Below are positions 38,058-48,344 of a stretch of DNA of 64,000 nt, in pieces. The DNA lies in NCBI RefSeq assembly GCF_018917525.1, contig NZ_JAHLOS010000009.1, positions 1 to 64,000 of the forward strand. The letters run 5' to 3'. The position numbers and the translations under genes were made by a program. A model generated the notes under the pieces. The model was not told the origin of the DNA. It worked only from the letters and a program-made list of their open reading frames with translations, and did not search any database. The first letter of the stretch is position 1. Every line of letters starts with the position of its first letter. Origin of the DNA: Enterococcus raffinosus. Lineage in GTDB: Bacteria > Bacillota > Bacilli > Lactobacillales > Enterococcaceae.

Positions 38058-39699
38058 AAATTAATTCCTCCGGTCTGACTGTTTTATACAGCGCAAACGC
38101 ACCATCTAAATTCTTTACTTTAAATCCTTTTTGTTTCAAAAGCCGTTCCGCCACGTAGCTTCTTAATCCGCTATGGCAGCTGACGATATAGTTTTTCGTT
38201 GGATCAAGACCCGAGATTCTTTCTCGTAATTGATTCAACGGAAGATTGATTGCTTCTGGGAAACGACCGTTTGCTAATTCACCGGGATTACGAACATCTA
38301 ATAATTGACTGCCGTTTTTCTGTTCTTCCTTCAATTGATACCATTGAATCGAATCACTGATTCCTTCTGCCAAATTGATCGCCGCATAGCCTAGCATATT
38401 AACCGGATCCTTTGCCGAACCAAATGGCGGTGCGTAGGTAAATTCCAATTCAGGCAAATCAAAAATCGTCAGTCCACCTTTGATGGCTGTTGCTAAGATA
38501 TCTATGCGTTTATCAACACCTTTTTCACCAACACCTTGAGCACCATAGATTTTTCCCGTTTTAGGTTCAAAAACTAATTTCAAGGTGATATCACTTGCTC
38601 CAGGATAATACCCCGCATGGTCCTTGCCAGAAACGTGGACAACCTGATAATCCAGACTTAATTGTTTAACCACACGTTCACTCAGACCAGTCGATGCGGC
38701 TGCAAGTTCAAATACGCGAACGATCGCAGTACCAATGCTTCCACGATTTGTACGCTTCAATCCGGCAATGACATCGGCTACCTGTCGACCTTGACGATTT
38801 GCTGGAGAGGCTAATGAGATCAAAGCATCTTTACCGCTGACCTGCTGCTTCACGACGATTGCATCACCAACAGCATAGATATCAGGAGTGCTAGTTTGAT
38901 AAGTATCATCTACTACGATTCCGCCGCCTAAGCCGGTCGCTAATCCAGCTTGCTGGGCTAGGGTATTTTCTGGTCGAACTCCCACAGAAAGAATCGTTAG
39001 ATCAGAAGCGATTTCCTCACCATTGGTCAAGGTGATTTTCTTACCCTGCTCACTGAAGCTTTGTGCAGATTCACCTGTTATCACTCGGATATCGTTTCGC
39101 ACCAATTCATTTTGAACAAAAGCGGCCATTTCCTCGTCTAACGGCGGCAGGACATGAGGGGCTTTTTCGATTACAGTGACCTCTAACCCGCGGGATTTTA
39201 AGTTCTCGGCCATTTCTAAACCAATAAATCCGGCACCGATCACTGTAGCTTTTACCGGCTTGTGTTCTAAAGCTGCCATAATCTGATCCAAATCAGGCAC
39301 ATTGCGTAAGCTGTAAACATTGGTCGCCTCAGCTAATCCAGACATTTCGGGAATCAATGGCTTTGCCCCTGGCGATAAAATTAATTTGTCATAGCTTTCT
39401 TCAAAGCTTCCTTCTTCATTTTTGATGGTCACAGTTTTGTTTTCGGAAGAGATAGCAGTCACTTCATGAAAAGGGCGCACATCCAAATTAAAACGCGCGT
39501 TTAACGATTCCGGCGTTTGGACCAGCAGCGCATCCCGCTCGGCAATCTCGCCTGAAACATAATAAGGCAATCCGCAGTTGGCAAAAGAAACAAACGGTCC
39601 CTTTTCTAAAACAATGATCTCTGCGTCTTCCATCAAACGACGCAATCGTGTAGCCGCGGACATCCCACCTGCGACCCCACCGACAATAATAATTTTCAT
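38050..39699 (-). CDS. CoA-disulfide/persulfide reductase with C-terminal rhodanese domain
   Basis: FAD flavoprotein of 549 residues. Order: FAD-binding VGGVAGGMSAATR, redox-active Cys42 in FANCGLPYY, NAD-binding VIGAGFIGLEMAE (about 155), dimerisation domain, and a rhodanese domain (about 460-549) with active loop CHSGLRS. This fusion (CoADR-RHD, Cdr/Npsr type) reduces CoA persulfide and related polysulfides with NADH. Single conserved cysteine, as in CoA-disulfide reductases. Middle gene of the operon facing CstR. Confidence 0.93.
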   Translation of the reverse strand: MKIIIVGGVAGGMSAATRLRRLMEDAEIIVLEKGPFVSFANCGLPYYVSGEIAERDALLVQTPESLNARFNLDVRPFHEVTAISSENKTVTIKNEEGSFEESYDKLILSPGAKPLIPEMSGLAEATNVYSLRNVPDLDQIMAALEHKPVKATVIGAGFIGLEMAENLKSRGLEVTVIEKAPHVLPPLDEEMAAFVQNELVRNDIRVITGESAQSFSEQGKKITLTNGEEIASDLTILSVGVRPENTLAQQAGLATGLGGGIVVDDTYQTSTPDIYAVGDAIVVKQQVSGKDALISLASPANRQGRQVADVIAGLKRTNRGSIGTAIVRVFELAAASTGLSERVVKQLSLDYQVVHVSGKDHAGYYPGASDITLKLVFEPKTGKIYGAQGVGEKGVDKRIDILATAIKGGLTIFDLPELEFTYAPPFGSAKDPVNMLGYAAINLAEGISDSIQWYQLKEEQKNGSQLLDVRNPGELANGRFPEAINLPLNQLRERISGLDPTKNYIVSCHSGLRSYVAERLLKQKGFKVKNLDGAFALYKTVRPEELIYE

Positions 39700-39700
39700 C

Positions 39701-40012
39701 TTATTTTCCCCCTCTAGTTGGACCTTGCCAGCGATTCATCCCGCCTTGAACATTTATCGCTTCATAGCCCTTTTGTTTTAATAGCTTCGCAGCTTGCTTA
39801 CTCCGCATCCCTGATTGACAGATCACATAGACTTCCTTTTCTTTTCCTTGGTAGCGATTGACCGTATTCAATGGAACATTCACTGCTTTAGCAATATGCC
39901 CACCACGGTATTCCTCTGGTGTTCGAACATCTAGCAAAGTGATTGAATCCTTTAATTTTTCCGCCAATTCACTTGTTGAAATAGCTGGATTTCTTTGAAA
40001 TAGACTAAACAT
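39701..40012 (-). CDS. Single-domain rhodanese
   Basis: 103 residues with active loop CQSGMRS and DVRTPEEYRGGHI. A second sulfurtransferase in the same operon, first to be transcribed from the CstR-type divergent promoter region. It ends one base before the reductase gene. Ribosome-binding site AAGGAGAAGG. Confidence 0.92.
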   Translation of the reverse strand: MFSLFQRNPAISTSELAEKLKDSITLLDVRTPEEYRGGHIAKAVNVPLNTVNRYQGKEKEVYVICQSGMRSKQAAKLLKQKGYEAINVQGGMNRWQGPTRGGK

Positions 40013-40038
40013 TTATCCTTCTCCTTCATCTTCTAAAT

Positions 40039-40054
40039 ATACCTCATAGGGTAT
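40039..40054. promoter_or_regulatory. CstR/CsoR-type operator 1
   Basis: ATACCTCATAGGGTAT, an inverted repeat with ATACC/GGGTAT arms, close to the leftward rhodanese operon. A near copy lies about 80 bases away. Confidence 0.75.
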
Positions 40055-40123
40055 TTTTACCATAGAAAAATGAATTCTGTCAACCATTCTGTTTATCTGA
40101 AAATACTTTAAAATACAATCCGC

Positions 40124-40153
40124 TTGACGAATTATACCCTAGCTAGGTATATT
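40124..40153. promoter_or_regulatory. CstR promoter with operator 2
   Basis: ATACCCTAGCTAGGTAT (40134-40150) fills the spacer between TTGACG (40124-40129) and TATATT (40148-40153), the promoter of the cstR operon. Binding would block RNA polymerase directly, giving autoregulation. Confidence 0.78.
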
Positions 40154-40189
40154 ATTGACAAGCAGATTTATAGAAGGAAGTGTAAATAA

Positions 40190-40450
40190 ATGGAATTGGA
40201 AGAAAAAAAGATTCTCAATCGTTTAAAACGGACTGAAGGACAAATTCGCGGTGTACAAAAAATGATTGATGAGGAAAAAGAATGTATCGACATTATCACT
40301 CAGTTAAGCGCCGTACGTTCTAGTATTGATCGTGTGATGGGCATGATTGTGGCCGAAAATCTGAAAAATTGTTTTGAACATCCTGATAAAAATCCAGAAG
40401 ATCAGGCACAAAAGCTAGAACAAGCAATAAATATGATCATTAAGAAATAA
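40190..40450 (+). CDS. cstR: CstR-like persulfide-sensing repressor
   Basis: 86-residue all-helical repressor of the CsoR/RcnR family. Cysteines 32 (EKECIDI) and 61 (LKNCFEH) are present, but the copper-binding histidine four residues before the second cysteine is Asn57. This is the CstR pattern: the cysteines form persulfide cross-links and release DNA. It faces a sulfur-detoxification operon and has two matching operators. Ribosome-binding site GGAAG. Confidence 0.9.
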   Translation: MELEEKKILNRLKRTEGQIRGVQKMIDEEKECIDIITQLSAVRSSIDRVMGMIVAENLKNCFEHPDKNPEDQAQKLEQAINMIIKK

Positions 40451-40459
40451 GGTGTAATA

Positions 40460-40774
40460 ATGAAGGTTGTTTTCCATATAGATGAACTAGAAAAATGGAC
40501 TGAAACTGCTAATAATGTTAAAAACTTGTTGAAAGAACCTAAAAAAATAGCTATTATTGTTTTAATTAACGGTAATGCGATTAACGGGTATCTGGCTTCT
40601 GAAAATCAAGCGTTTATTGCCACAAAGGGTGTAACTTTTCACGCCTGCAATAATGCCATGCGCGCAAACAAGATCGAGAAAGAACAATTACCGGAAAATG
40701 TCGTTGTTGTTCCTGCTGGCGTTTTAGATTTGATTGAATTACAAGCAAAGGGCTATGCTTATATCAAACCATAA
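40460..40774 (+). CDS. DsrE-family sulfur-carrier-like protein
   Basis: 104 residues with the DsrE/DsrF fold pattern (beta strand KVVFHIDE, IIVLINGNAINGYL) and a single cysteine in FHACNNAMRAN (about residue 64), where family members carry sulfur. It lies ten bases after cstR, so it is in the same operon. Probable role: accepting or trafficking persulfide with the rhodaneses across the divergent promoter. Confidence 0.82.
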   Translation: MKVVFHIDELEKWTETANNVKNLLKEPKKIAIIVLINGNAINGYLASENQAFIATKGVTFHACNNAMRANKIEKEQLPENVVVVPAGVLDLIELQAKGYAYIKP

Positions 40775-40791
40775 ATCACGATTCACGCAGG

Positions 40792-41025
40792 ATGCTACTC
40801 AGGGAAGGGCGTAGGATTTTGAACACTATTGAAAATATCAACAAAAAAATGCATGTTACAGGCAGTCTGATTAATTTAAAAACAATGCAAGAACACTTTG
40901 AAAAAATCAATACGAAGGACATTTGCTCAGAAGAGGAAAAGCAAGAGATTGCTGCGTATCTTGATGTAATCGAAGAGGAAATTTCTTCCATTCAGGAGAA
41001 GATTGGCTTTATTCGGCAGATGTAA
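40792..41025 (+). CDS. Small helical hypothetical protein in the cstR operon
   Basis: 77 codons from ATG, or 68 from a TTG at 40819 that has the better ribosome-binding site (GTAGGA). The product is helical and coiled-coil-like (EEIAAYLDVIEEEISSIQEKI), with one cysteine in KDICSEEE. It lies 17 bases after the DsrE gene. Family not recognised; a role in sulfur stress is suggested only by position. Confidence 0.6.
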   Translation: MLLREGRRILNTIENINKKMHVTGSLINLKTMQEHFEKINTKDICSEEEKQEIAAYLDVIEEEISSIQEKIGFIRQM

Positions 41026-41104
41026 GTATTAAGTATATAGGATAGAAAAACCGACAGCTTATTTTTGTTCTTCCTCACATAAGTGACACGCAAAAAGAAC
41101 AAAA

Positions 41105-41147
41105 AAATCCCCATCCACGATTTAAGGAGAATCATGGACGGGGATTT
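41105..41147. terminator. Bidirectional terminator
   Basis: Stem AAATCCCC-TCCA-GAT with its complement (two mismatches) and A/T runs on both sides, between convergent operons. Confidence 0.9.
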
Positions 41148-41148
41148 C

Positions 41149-41463
41149 TTATGCACTCATTTTACGATAAACATCAATGATCTCTTTCGCCAAATCGGTA
41201 AAAGCGATGGAAGTCATTAAGTGATCTTGACTGTGAACAGTCAGTAGATTTAAGCTAAGCTGCTCACCTTGCGCTTCTTTAGTTAGAAGTCCTGTTTGCG
41301 AATGGTGTGCTTCGACCAAAGACTCTTCGGCCTGTTTGATTTTTTCATCGGCCAACTGAAAGTCGCCGCCTTTTGCTTCTTGAATAGCTTCCATGGCATT
41401 GCTTTTGGCATTTCCGCCATGGATGATCAAGCCCATTACTGCTTCTAAATTTTCTTCCTGCAT
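41149..41463 (-). CDS. PTS lactose/cellobiose-family EIIA component
   Basis: About 104 residues, all helical, with the active histidine in LLTVHSQDHLM (about residue 77). MQEENLEAVMG start chosen after GGAGG at nine bases. Last gene of the cellobiose-type operon. Confidence 0.92.
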   Translation of the reverse strand: MQEENLEAVMGLIIHGGNAKSNAMEAIQEAKGGDFQLADEKIKQAEESLVEAHHSQTGLLTKEAQGEQLSLNLLTVHSQDHLMTSIAFTDLAKEIIDVYRKMSA

Positions 41464-41492
41464 GTAACCCATCCTCCATTTTTTCCTATAAC

Positions 41493-41813
41493 TTAGCTAT
41501 TGATCATTGAAACGGCTTGACCTAGCACTTTTTCACCATTCATCATGCCATAATCTGTCATATTGATGACATCTACTGGGATACCTAATGGCGCTAATTT
41601 TTCTTCGAATTGTTTTTGCATAAAACGAACTTGTGGTCCTAATAGAACGGTATCGATCTTTCGTTGCTCTAATTTATTCGTAGCATCCGCCGCTGCGATT
41701 GCAAAAATATCCACATCAAGACCTTGCGTTTCCGCGGCCTTTTGCATTTTTGTCACCAACATGCTGGTACTCATCCCAGCGTTACAAACTAACATAATTG
41801 TTTTTTCACTCAT
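41493..41813 (-). CDS. PTS cellobiose-family EIIB component
   Basis: About 106 residues with the phospho-cysteine in MLVCNAGMSTSMLV near the N-terminus. I use the MSEKTIML start, after AGGGGGC; a longer frame would overlap the glucosidase gene. It takes phosphate from EIIA and gives it to the sugar bound by EIIC. Confidence 0.92.
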   Translation of the reverse strand: MSEKTIMLVCNAGMSTSMLVTKMQKAAETQGLDVDIFAIAAADATNKLEQRKIDTVLLGPQVRFMQKQFEEKLAPLGIPVDVINMTDYGMMNGEKVLGQAVSMINS

Positions 41814-41826
41814 TTTGTTTAGCCCC

Positions 41827-43269
<1,443 letters not shown>

Positions 43270-43273
43270 TCAA

Positions 43274-44629
43274 TTAAACCGTTGCGCTTCCTTCGGCTTT
43301 TTTATTTTCATTTGCTAAATCCTTTTCGATTTGCTCCATGCTTTCTCCTTGTTCTTGCAAGTAGTTCAATGAATCCACTTTACGAACAAATGGCAGATAG
43401 ATGAAGAAACCAACTACTAATACAACTGCTTGTAAGATTGCTGTTCTCACGCCGCCGATTAAGAAACCTGAAATGATTGGCGGTGTCGTCCAAGGTACTA
43501 CAACTGCTGTAAACAATGGAACAAGTCCGGTATACAATGCAAAGTACGTGATCACACCTGAAACCATCGGTGTTAAGATAAATGGCAACGCCATGATTGG
43601 GTTCATAACGATTGGTGTAGCGAATAGGATCGGTTCATTGATATTGAACACCGCTGGTAACAAAGCCAAACGTCCTAATTGTTTAAACTGCGCCGAACGA
43701 GCGAACATCACCATGAACATTACGATCCCGATCGTCATCCCTGCACCAGTTACTGTCATGAATTGATCTAAGAACTGTTGTGTTACGATGTGACCGCCAT
43801 TCGCAATGGTCAATTCTTTACCTGAGTTCAAGATAGCTGTATTTTCTAATGAATTTGCTGTCAAAATTGGACCCATGATTCCGCCGACCAATGTCGAACC
43901 GTGAACTCCGAAGAACCATAAGAATGGAACCAAGAAACCTAACATCATGGCACCGCCGAAGGTATCTGTAACCCCTTGCATTGGTGTTTGAATTAATTTA
44001 TAAATAGCTTCTACAACAGTTGTATTGAACACCTTATCAAAGATTACATAGACCACTAACGCGACTGTCGTGATGACCGCTGCTGGAATCAATGCAGTAA
44101 ATGAGTTCGCTACGTTTGCTGGTACTTGTTCTGGCAATTTGATGCGGATGTCGCGTTTCAAGAACCAAGAGTAGGACCAACCGACGAACAACCCAACGAG
44201 GATGGCACTGATCATTCCTTGACCACCTGTCCAAGTCTTGTCGATGACGTTTGTTACGACTGCATTTGTGTCTGCATTCGTTGCACTTGAATGTTGTGTA
44301 AGTAGGAAGATTACTAACGCGATCATTCCTGCTGGCAATCCTTCGAAGCCTTCTTCTTTTACATAAGAGTTTGCCATACCCATTACGGCAAAAATTGACA
44401 TAATACCAAATGATGCACCGAAAGCTTCGTTGAAGTAAACATCTAATCCGCTGCTAGCAACCCAATCAGCAACTGCTGGAATTGGGAAGTTTGCTAAAAG
44501 TAAGAAAATCGAACCAATGATCGTAAATGGCATGGTGTACAGCATCCCATTACGCAGAGCAGTGATAGCTTTTGTATTTACAAATTTTAAAATAGGGGGC
44601 AATAATTTCTCGTTGATAAAATTATTCAT
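43274..44629 (-). CDS. PTS cellobiose-family EIIC component
   Basis: Membrane channel subunit, 451 residues and about ten helices, CelB type, with motifs GVHGSTLVGGIMGP and NINEPILFATPIVMNP. First gene of the operon; ribosome-binding site AAGGAGAA. The C-terminus is acidic and soluble (about 425-451). Substrate is probably cellobiose or another beta-glucoside. Confidence 0.93.
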   Translation of the reverse strand: MNNFINEKLLPPILKFVNTKAITALRNGMLYTMPFTIIGSIFLLLANFPIPAVADWVASSGLDVYFNEAFGASFGIMSIFAVMGMANSYVKEEGFEGLPAGMIALVIFLLTQHSSATNADTNAVVTNVIDKTWTGGQGMISAILVGLFVGWSYSWFLKRDIRIKLPEQVPANVANSFTALIPAAVITTVALVVYVIFDKVFNTTVVEAIYKLIQTPMQGVTDTFGGAMMLGFLVPFLWFFGVHGSTLVGGIMGPILTANSLENTAILNSGKELTIANGGHIVTQQFLDQFMTVTGAGMTIGIVMFMVMFARSAQFKQLGRLALLPAVFNINEPILFATPIVMNPIMALPFILTPMVSGVITYFALYTGLVPLFTAVVVPWTTPPIISGFLIGGVRTAILQAVVLVVGFFIYLPFVRKVDSLNYLQEQGESMEQIEKDLANENKKAEGSATV

Positions 44630-44680
44630 AAATGATTCTCCTTAAAAAAAATTTTGATGGTGCGATGGCCATTCGCTTGT

Positions 44681-44694
44681 TGTATCCGTTTACA
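44681..44694. promoter_or_regulatory. cre-like site upstream of the cellobiose operon
   Basis: TGTATCCGTTTACA matches the cre consensus at 12 of 14 positions, close to a TATGAT -10 on the minus strand. Confidence 0.5.
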
Positions 44695-44734
44695 GTTTTA
44701 TCATAAGTGATGACCTCATTGAATGGAATACTTC

Positions 44735-44758
44735 TGGAACAGGCAGAAACATGTTCCA
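44735..44758. promoter_or_regulatory. Inverted repeat, candidate operator of the cellobiose operon
   Basis: TGGAACA, ten bases, TGTTCCA: perfect 7-bp arms near the expected -35 region. The nearby RpiR regulator is a possible binder. Confidence 0.45.
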
Positions 44759-44861
44759 AAGAAAAAAACAAATTATTTCTTTTTTGACGTTTTATTCGCT
44801 TTACGAGCTATTATTTTTCTCAATATGCTTTTGAGGGGCAAAAAAACAGCTGTCACACAAC

Positions 44862-45084
44862 ACTGGCAGCTAGCTCATTCTTAGTGAAATGACTTTCGTA
44901 CGAATACTATTTTACGTCTCCACTACATTACGCCTACAGTTTCACTAAGCAAGAATCTCAAGTGAAACTAGCATAATCATGCTGAAGCATGAAGAAAAAC
45001 TGGCAGCTAGCTCATTCTTGGTGAAATGATTTTCGTACGCATACCATTTTTCTAATCATGCTAAAGCATGAAGAAAAACTGGCA
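44862..45084. repeat. Short direct repeats in the cellobiose/RpiR intergenic region
   Basis: A block of about 40 bases starting ACTGGCAGCTAGCTCATTCT occurs at 44862 and again at 44999 with a few changes. A second block of about 30 bases ending GCATGAAGAAAAACTGGCA occurs at about 44975 and 45054. Both contain small palindromes (AGCTAGCT; CATGCT..AGCATG). No coding potential. Confidence 0.75.
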
Positions 45085-45090
45085 AAATAA

Positions 45091-45127
45091 TAATGCTAAA
45101 GGCTGTTTTACTCAGTCTTTAGCATTG
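45091..45127 (-). terminator. Terminator overlapping the end of the RpiR gene
   Basis: AATGCTAAAG and CTTTAGCATT pair; the left arm covers the last codons and stop. A modest T-rich tail follows on the minus strand. Confidence 0.7.
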
Positions 45128-45870
45128 TTTTCTCGTTGATATGCTTGATGTGCTAAAATTTCCAAAAGTGCGATGACTGGCACTTGTGTGGTTAGATTAA
45201 TAAATTCTTCCGTTGGATCTGGGCCAGTTACTTCCGGCATATAATAAGAAATATTGAAATCTGCCATTTGTGCGATAGTCGAATGCTGATCATTCGTGAT
45301 ACTTAAAATCTTTGCGCCATAACGTTTAAAGCTTTCTATTTGCTTAATAATCTCGGTCGTTTCGCCGGAGACGGATAAAGCAATGACTAAGGTCGTGTCT
45401 AGCCCCTTTGTCGGAACTGGTATGAAGGGATCAGTAATCGCGTATGCATTGAACAATAAATTGGAAAAATAGCGAGCCCCATAGGTTCCTAAAGTACCGC
45501 TTGTCCCGATTCCTGAAAAAACCAGATGCTTACTCCCAAGAATCAGATCGATCGCGGGATCTAATACCGTATGATAGCTTTCATTGTTTACCTTTTTTAA
45601 AAAAGCATCCACATGAACATTCGCATCGTAAAAGGCTTCAAAGGATTGTCCCTGTCGCGAAATATTTTCCTTCAAGGCATATTTGAATTCTGTATAGCCA
45701 GAAAAGCCAAGCTTATTTAAACAGCGTAAAATCGTCGATGTAGAAACGTGGCAGCTTTCAGAAAGATCACGAATCGTCATCCTGCCTACCTGTTCCATAT
45801 TCTCGACAATAAAGGTATAGACGATCAACTCCAATTCATTCAAATCCTTTACCTTTTGCGAATCGAACAT
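45112..45870 (-). CDS. RpiR/MurR-family transcriptional regulator
   Basis: 252 residues: N-terminal HTH_6 (about 1-75, MTIRDLSESCHVSTSTILRCLNKLGF) and SIS sugar-phosphate-binding domain (about 105-235, GIGTSGTLGTYGARYFSNLL). It lies upstream of the cellobiose operon, same direction, separated by the repeat region, and divergent from the HAD phosphatase. It probably senses a phosphosugar made by that operon. Confidence 0.9.
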   Translation of the reverse strand: MFDSQKVKDLNELELIVYTFIVENMEQVGRMTIRDLSESCHVSTSTILRCLNKLGFSGYTEFKYALKENISRQGQSFEAFYDANVHVDAFLKKVNNESYHTVLDPAIDLILGSKHLVFSGIGTSGTLGTYGARYFSNLLFNAYAITDPFIPVPTKGLDTTLVIALSVSGETTEIIKQIESFKRYGAKILSITNDQHSTIAQMADFNISYYMPEVTGPDPTEEFINLTTQVPVIALLEILAHQAYQRENNAKD

Positions 45871-46062
45871 CGATTTTCAGCTCCTTATTGTTTCTTACAT
45901 TTCCATTATCCCATAAAAACTAAAAATCACACAGTCTATTAAACTCTTTTTGCGTTATTTAAATTAATCCCGTAAACTAGTTTTATCAATGAAAGAGAGT
46001 TGTCGATCTTTTTGCAACAAAGCTAAAAGAAATCTATTACTATTTATCAAGGAGGAACAAAC

Positions 46063-46863
46063 ATGATTCGAGCAGTAGCCGTTGACATGGACGGGACTTT
46101 TCTAAAGTCTGATAATACCTATGACAAAAAACGTTTTACAAAAATATTTAAGCGGTTTCAAGAGCAGGATATCCATTTTATTGTTGCTAGTGGCAATCAA
46201 TATTATCAATTGAAATCCTTTTTTCCTGAACTGGAGGACCAGATCACCTTTGTCTCAGAAAATGGTGCGTTGATTTTCCAACAAGGACAGTTGCTGCGGA
46301 GTAACAGTTTTTCAATGGCCCTTGTCGAAAGAATGCTGAAATTTTTAGCAGATCACGAGCTAGAACCTGATGTGATCCTCTGCGGTATTGATTCGGCGTA
46401 TATTTTGAAGAAGGTTCCACAAGAAATTCGTGAGTTCTCTCGCCTGTATTATCATCGACTAATGGAATTAGATTCGTTTGATCAGCTGCCGCCAGACAGC
46501 TTTGTTAAGTTCGGCTTGGATCTGCCGGTGGACCGCGTGGCAGATTTTGTGACGGAAATGAATGAGGCTTTTGAGGGCGAGGTCAAAGCAGTCGCCAGCG
46601 GTCATGGCAGTGTCGATCTAATCATTCCTGGGATAAATAAGGGCTCTGCGATTGACTGGTTATTGAAGCGTTGGGAGTTGGTACCTGATAAACTTGTCGC
46701 GTTCGGCGATGCCAATAACGACTTGGAAATGCTGGCATTAACCAAAAACAGCTATGCGATGGAAAAAAGCAGTCCAGCATTAATTGAGACAGCCCAGCAT
46801 CGCGCCCCTTCAAATAACGACTCAGGTGTATTGGAAGTTCTAGAAAAATTACTAGAAGAATAA
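46063..46863 (+). CDS. HAD-superfamily Cof-type sugar phosphatase
   Basis: 266 residues. Motif I VDMDGTFL (nucleophile Asp8), motif II VASGN, and motif IV FGDANNDLEM (about residue 212) with a C2 cap between. Cof/YbjI-like enzymes dephosphorylate small sugar phosphates, FMN or similar. Ribosome-binding site AAGGAGG. It is divergent from the RpiR gene, which may regulate it. Confidence 0.9.
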   Translation: MIRAVAVDMDGTFLKSDNTYDKKRFTKIFKRFQEQDIHFIVASGNQYYQLKSFFPELEDQITFVSENGALIFQQGQLLRSNSFSMALVERMLKFLADHELEPDVILCGIDSAYILKKVPQEIREFSRLYYHRLMELDSFDQLPPDSFVKFGLDLPVDRVADFVTEMNEAFEGEVKAVASGHGSVDLIIPGINKGSAIDWLLKRWELVPDKLVAFGDANNDLEMLALTKNSYAMEKSSPALIETAQHRAPSNNDSGVLEVLEKLLEE

Positions 46864-46895
46864 CAATTCTACTCACCTGGGGCTTAAAACAATTT

Positions 46896-46936
46896 TAGGG
46901 AGTTGATTCTTTCTCGAACCAACTCCCTATTTTTTC
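46896..46936 (+). terminator. Terminator of the HAD phosphatase gene
   Basis: AGGGAGTTGATTC pairs with GAACCAACTCCCT (one mismatch), then ATTTTTT on the plus strand. It overlaps the end of the convergent gene. Confidence 0.88.
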
Positions 46937-48003
46937 TGTTTTCGTTTGATTGCTTTCCTTATACCAACCCGATAAACCTTCGGAATCGCTAAGAAAAAAT
47001 TTTGTGTAAACTGGTATTGCTGATACTTTGTGATAATGAACCCAATCAATTCTGCGTCGCCATATTTTCTTTGATGAAAATGTTCAAAGCTGCGGATTTT
47101 CCGTTCTGCTTTATTTTTATCCTTCAATGCCAGTAAAAAAGACAGCAAATCATCAAAATAGCGCGCCTTTGCTTCTTCGTAGGTTTCAGCACCATAGCGT
47201 TCCAGGTGAATAAAATCCGTCAGCTTTCGTCCCCAAAAGGTTCGTTCCAAATAGATCGGTGCTTGAATATCCTGCTGAAAATCAGCCAAATATGCTTCAA
47301 AGACGGTTTTATCCGCCAAGAAATTCTTTTCCTGACGATCAAAAACAGCGTGATCTACTTGGTTGATCTCCGTAACGACACTTAGATAATCACCGATGAA
47401 CAGCGGCATCTCCGCCTCACGAAACCGTACCACTCGTTCTGCCAGCTTTTGATTCAAAGAAAGCGGACGACGCAACGTGTTATTGCGGTAATAAGCAAAA
47501 ACATAACGATGCCACAAATCCTCCGGAAAAGAAATTTTCTTCTCCGTCAACCAAAGCAATTCATCCAAAGCCAAATCTACATGAGCCACGCCTTTTTTGA
47601 TTTCCTCCGCTACCTGCTGCGAAATCCCTAAATGATCCTTAAAATGCTGAATTCCTAAACGAATTTCCTGCTGCTTGCTTTTTGATTCGATCACAAATTG
47701 ATATTTTAACGGGCGACCACAGGCACATTTTAATTGGCTGTGAACGCCACGCTCGTACTCATCGTCTATATTCAACGCAACAAATTCCCAATCAGAAGTC
47801 TGTAAATATTGCTTTTGCAAAAACAATGAGCGAACCTCATATTTTCTCTGTTGGTTAACCAGTGCCTGTTGTGACTCAGTCAATTGTTCGAAAAGTGCTT
47901 TCCGTTCTGCTCCTGAATAGGTCACATGACATTCCGTCGGATAATCAGTCAACCCATAGCTTCGCGGGTACCAATGCTCATAAATTTCTAAATAATTGTC
48001 CAT
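46927..48003 (-). CDS. Hypothetical protein (358 aa)
   Basis: Soluble, basic protein. Only one cysteine pair stands out (KCACGRPLKYQF, about residue 94), followed by a GIQHFKDHLGIS stretch that could be a small metal or nucleic-acid site. The C-terminus is very basic (RKAIKRKQKK). It has no membrane segment and I do not recognise the family. Weak ribosome-binding site; it lies 14 bases after a small acidic gene, probably in one transcript. Confidence 0.7.
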   Translation of the reverse strand: MDNYLEIYEHWYPRSYGLTDYPTECHVTYSGAERKALFEQLTESQQALVNQQRKYEVRSLFLQKQYLQTSDWEFVALNIDDEYERGVHSQLKCACGRPLKYQFVIESKSKQQEIRLGIQHFKDHLGISQQVAEEIKKGVAHVDLALDELLWLTEKKISFPEDLWHRYVFAYYRNNTLRRPLSLNQKLAERVVRFREAEMPLFIGDYLSVVTEINQVDHAVFDRQEKNFLADKTVFEAYLADFQQDIQAPIYLERTFWGRKLTDFIHLERYGAETYEEAKARYFDDLLSFLLALKDKNKAERKIRSFEHFHQRKYGDAELIGFIITKYQQYQFTQNFFLAIPKVYRVGIRKAIKRKQKK

Positions 48004-48017
48004 TTGCTTTTTACTCG

Positions 48018-48284
48018 TTACTTCTTCGGATCAAGCTTGTCTTCGATTTCTTTCATGATTTTTTTCGCTTCATCCTTTAATGAAGTGTGGGGCTCTTCTT
48101 CCTCTACCGCATTTGAGCCAGAGCGGGCGATTTCTTTTTCCTCACCCGAGTTACTGCCGGCCAACGCTTCCGGTTTATTTTCTGTCTCGCTAGAATTTGT
48201 TCCAGCTAACGCAACATCATCCTCGGTTTTTGGTGCCATCGATCCACGTAAGCGGCGATCTTTTTCATTGTTGTAATTTGTCAT
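48018..48284 (-). CDS. Small acidic low-complexity protein with internal repeats
   Basis: 88 residues, probably disordered. The middle holds three related repeats of about 14-16 residues (ALAGTNSSETEN, ALAGSNSGEEKE, ARSGSNAVEEEE), then a charged tail. ATG chosen after GAGGTG; a GTG three codons earlier is less likely. No function assigned. Confidence 0.6.
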   Translation of the reverse strand: MTNYNNEKDRRLRGSMAPKTEDDVALAGTNSSETENKPEALAGSNSGEEKEIARSGSNAVEEEEPHTSLKDEAKKIMKEIEDKLDPKK

Positions 48285-48344
48285 TTTCTTCACCTCTTAT
48301 ATTGTAAATTGTATTTTACCCGATAGCGGATCAGAAAGCCAAAG

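Noticed and set aside
44735-44760. Sigma-54 promoter before the cellobiose operon
   Set aside because: The GG and GC elements are 11 rather than 10 bases apart, and the regulator nearby is RpiR, not a LevR-type activator.
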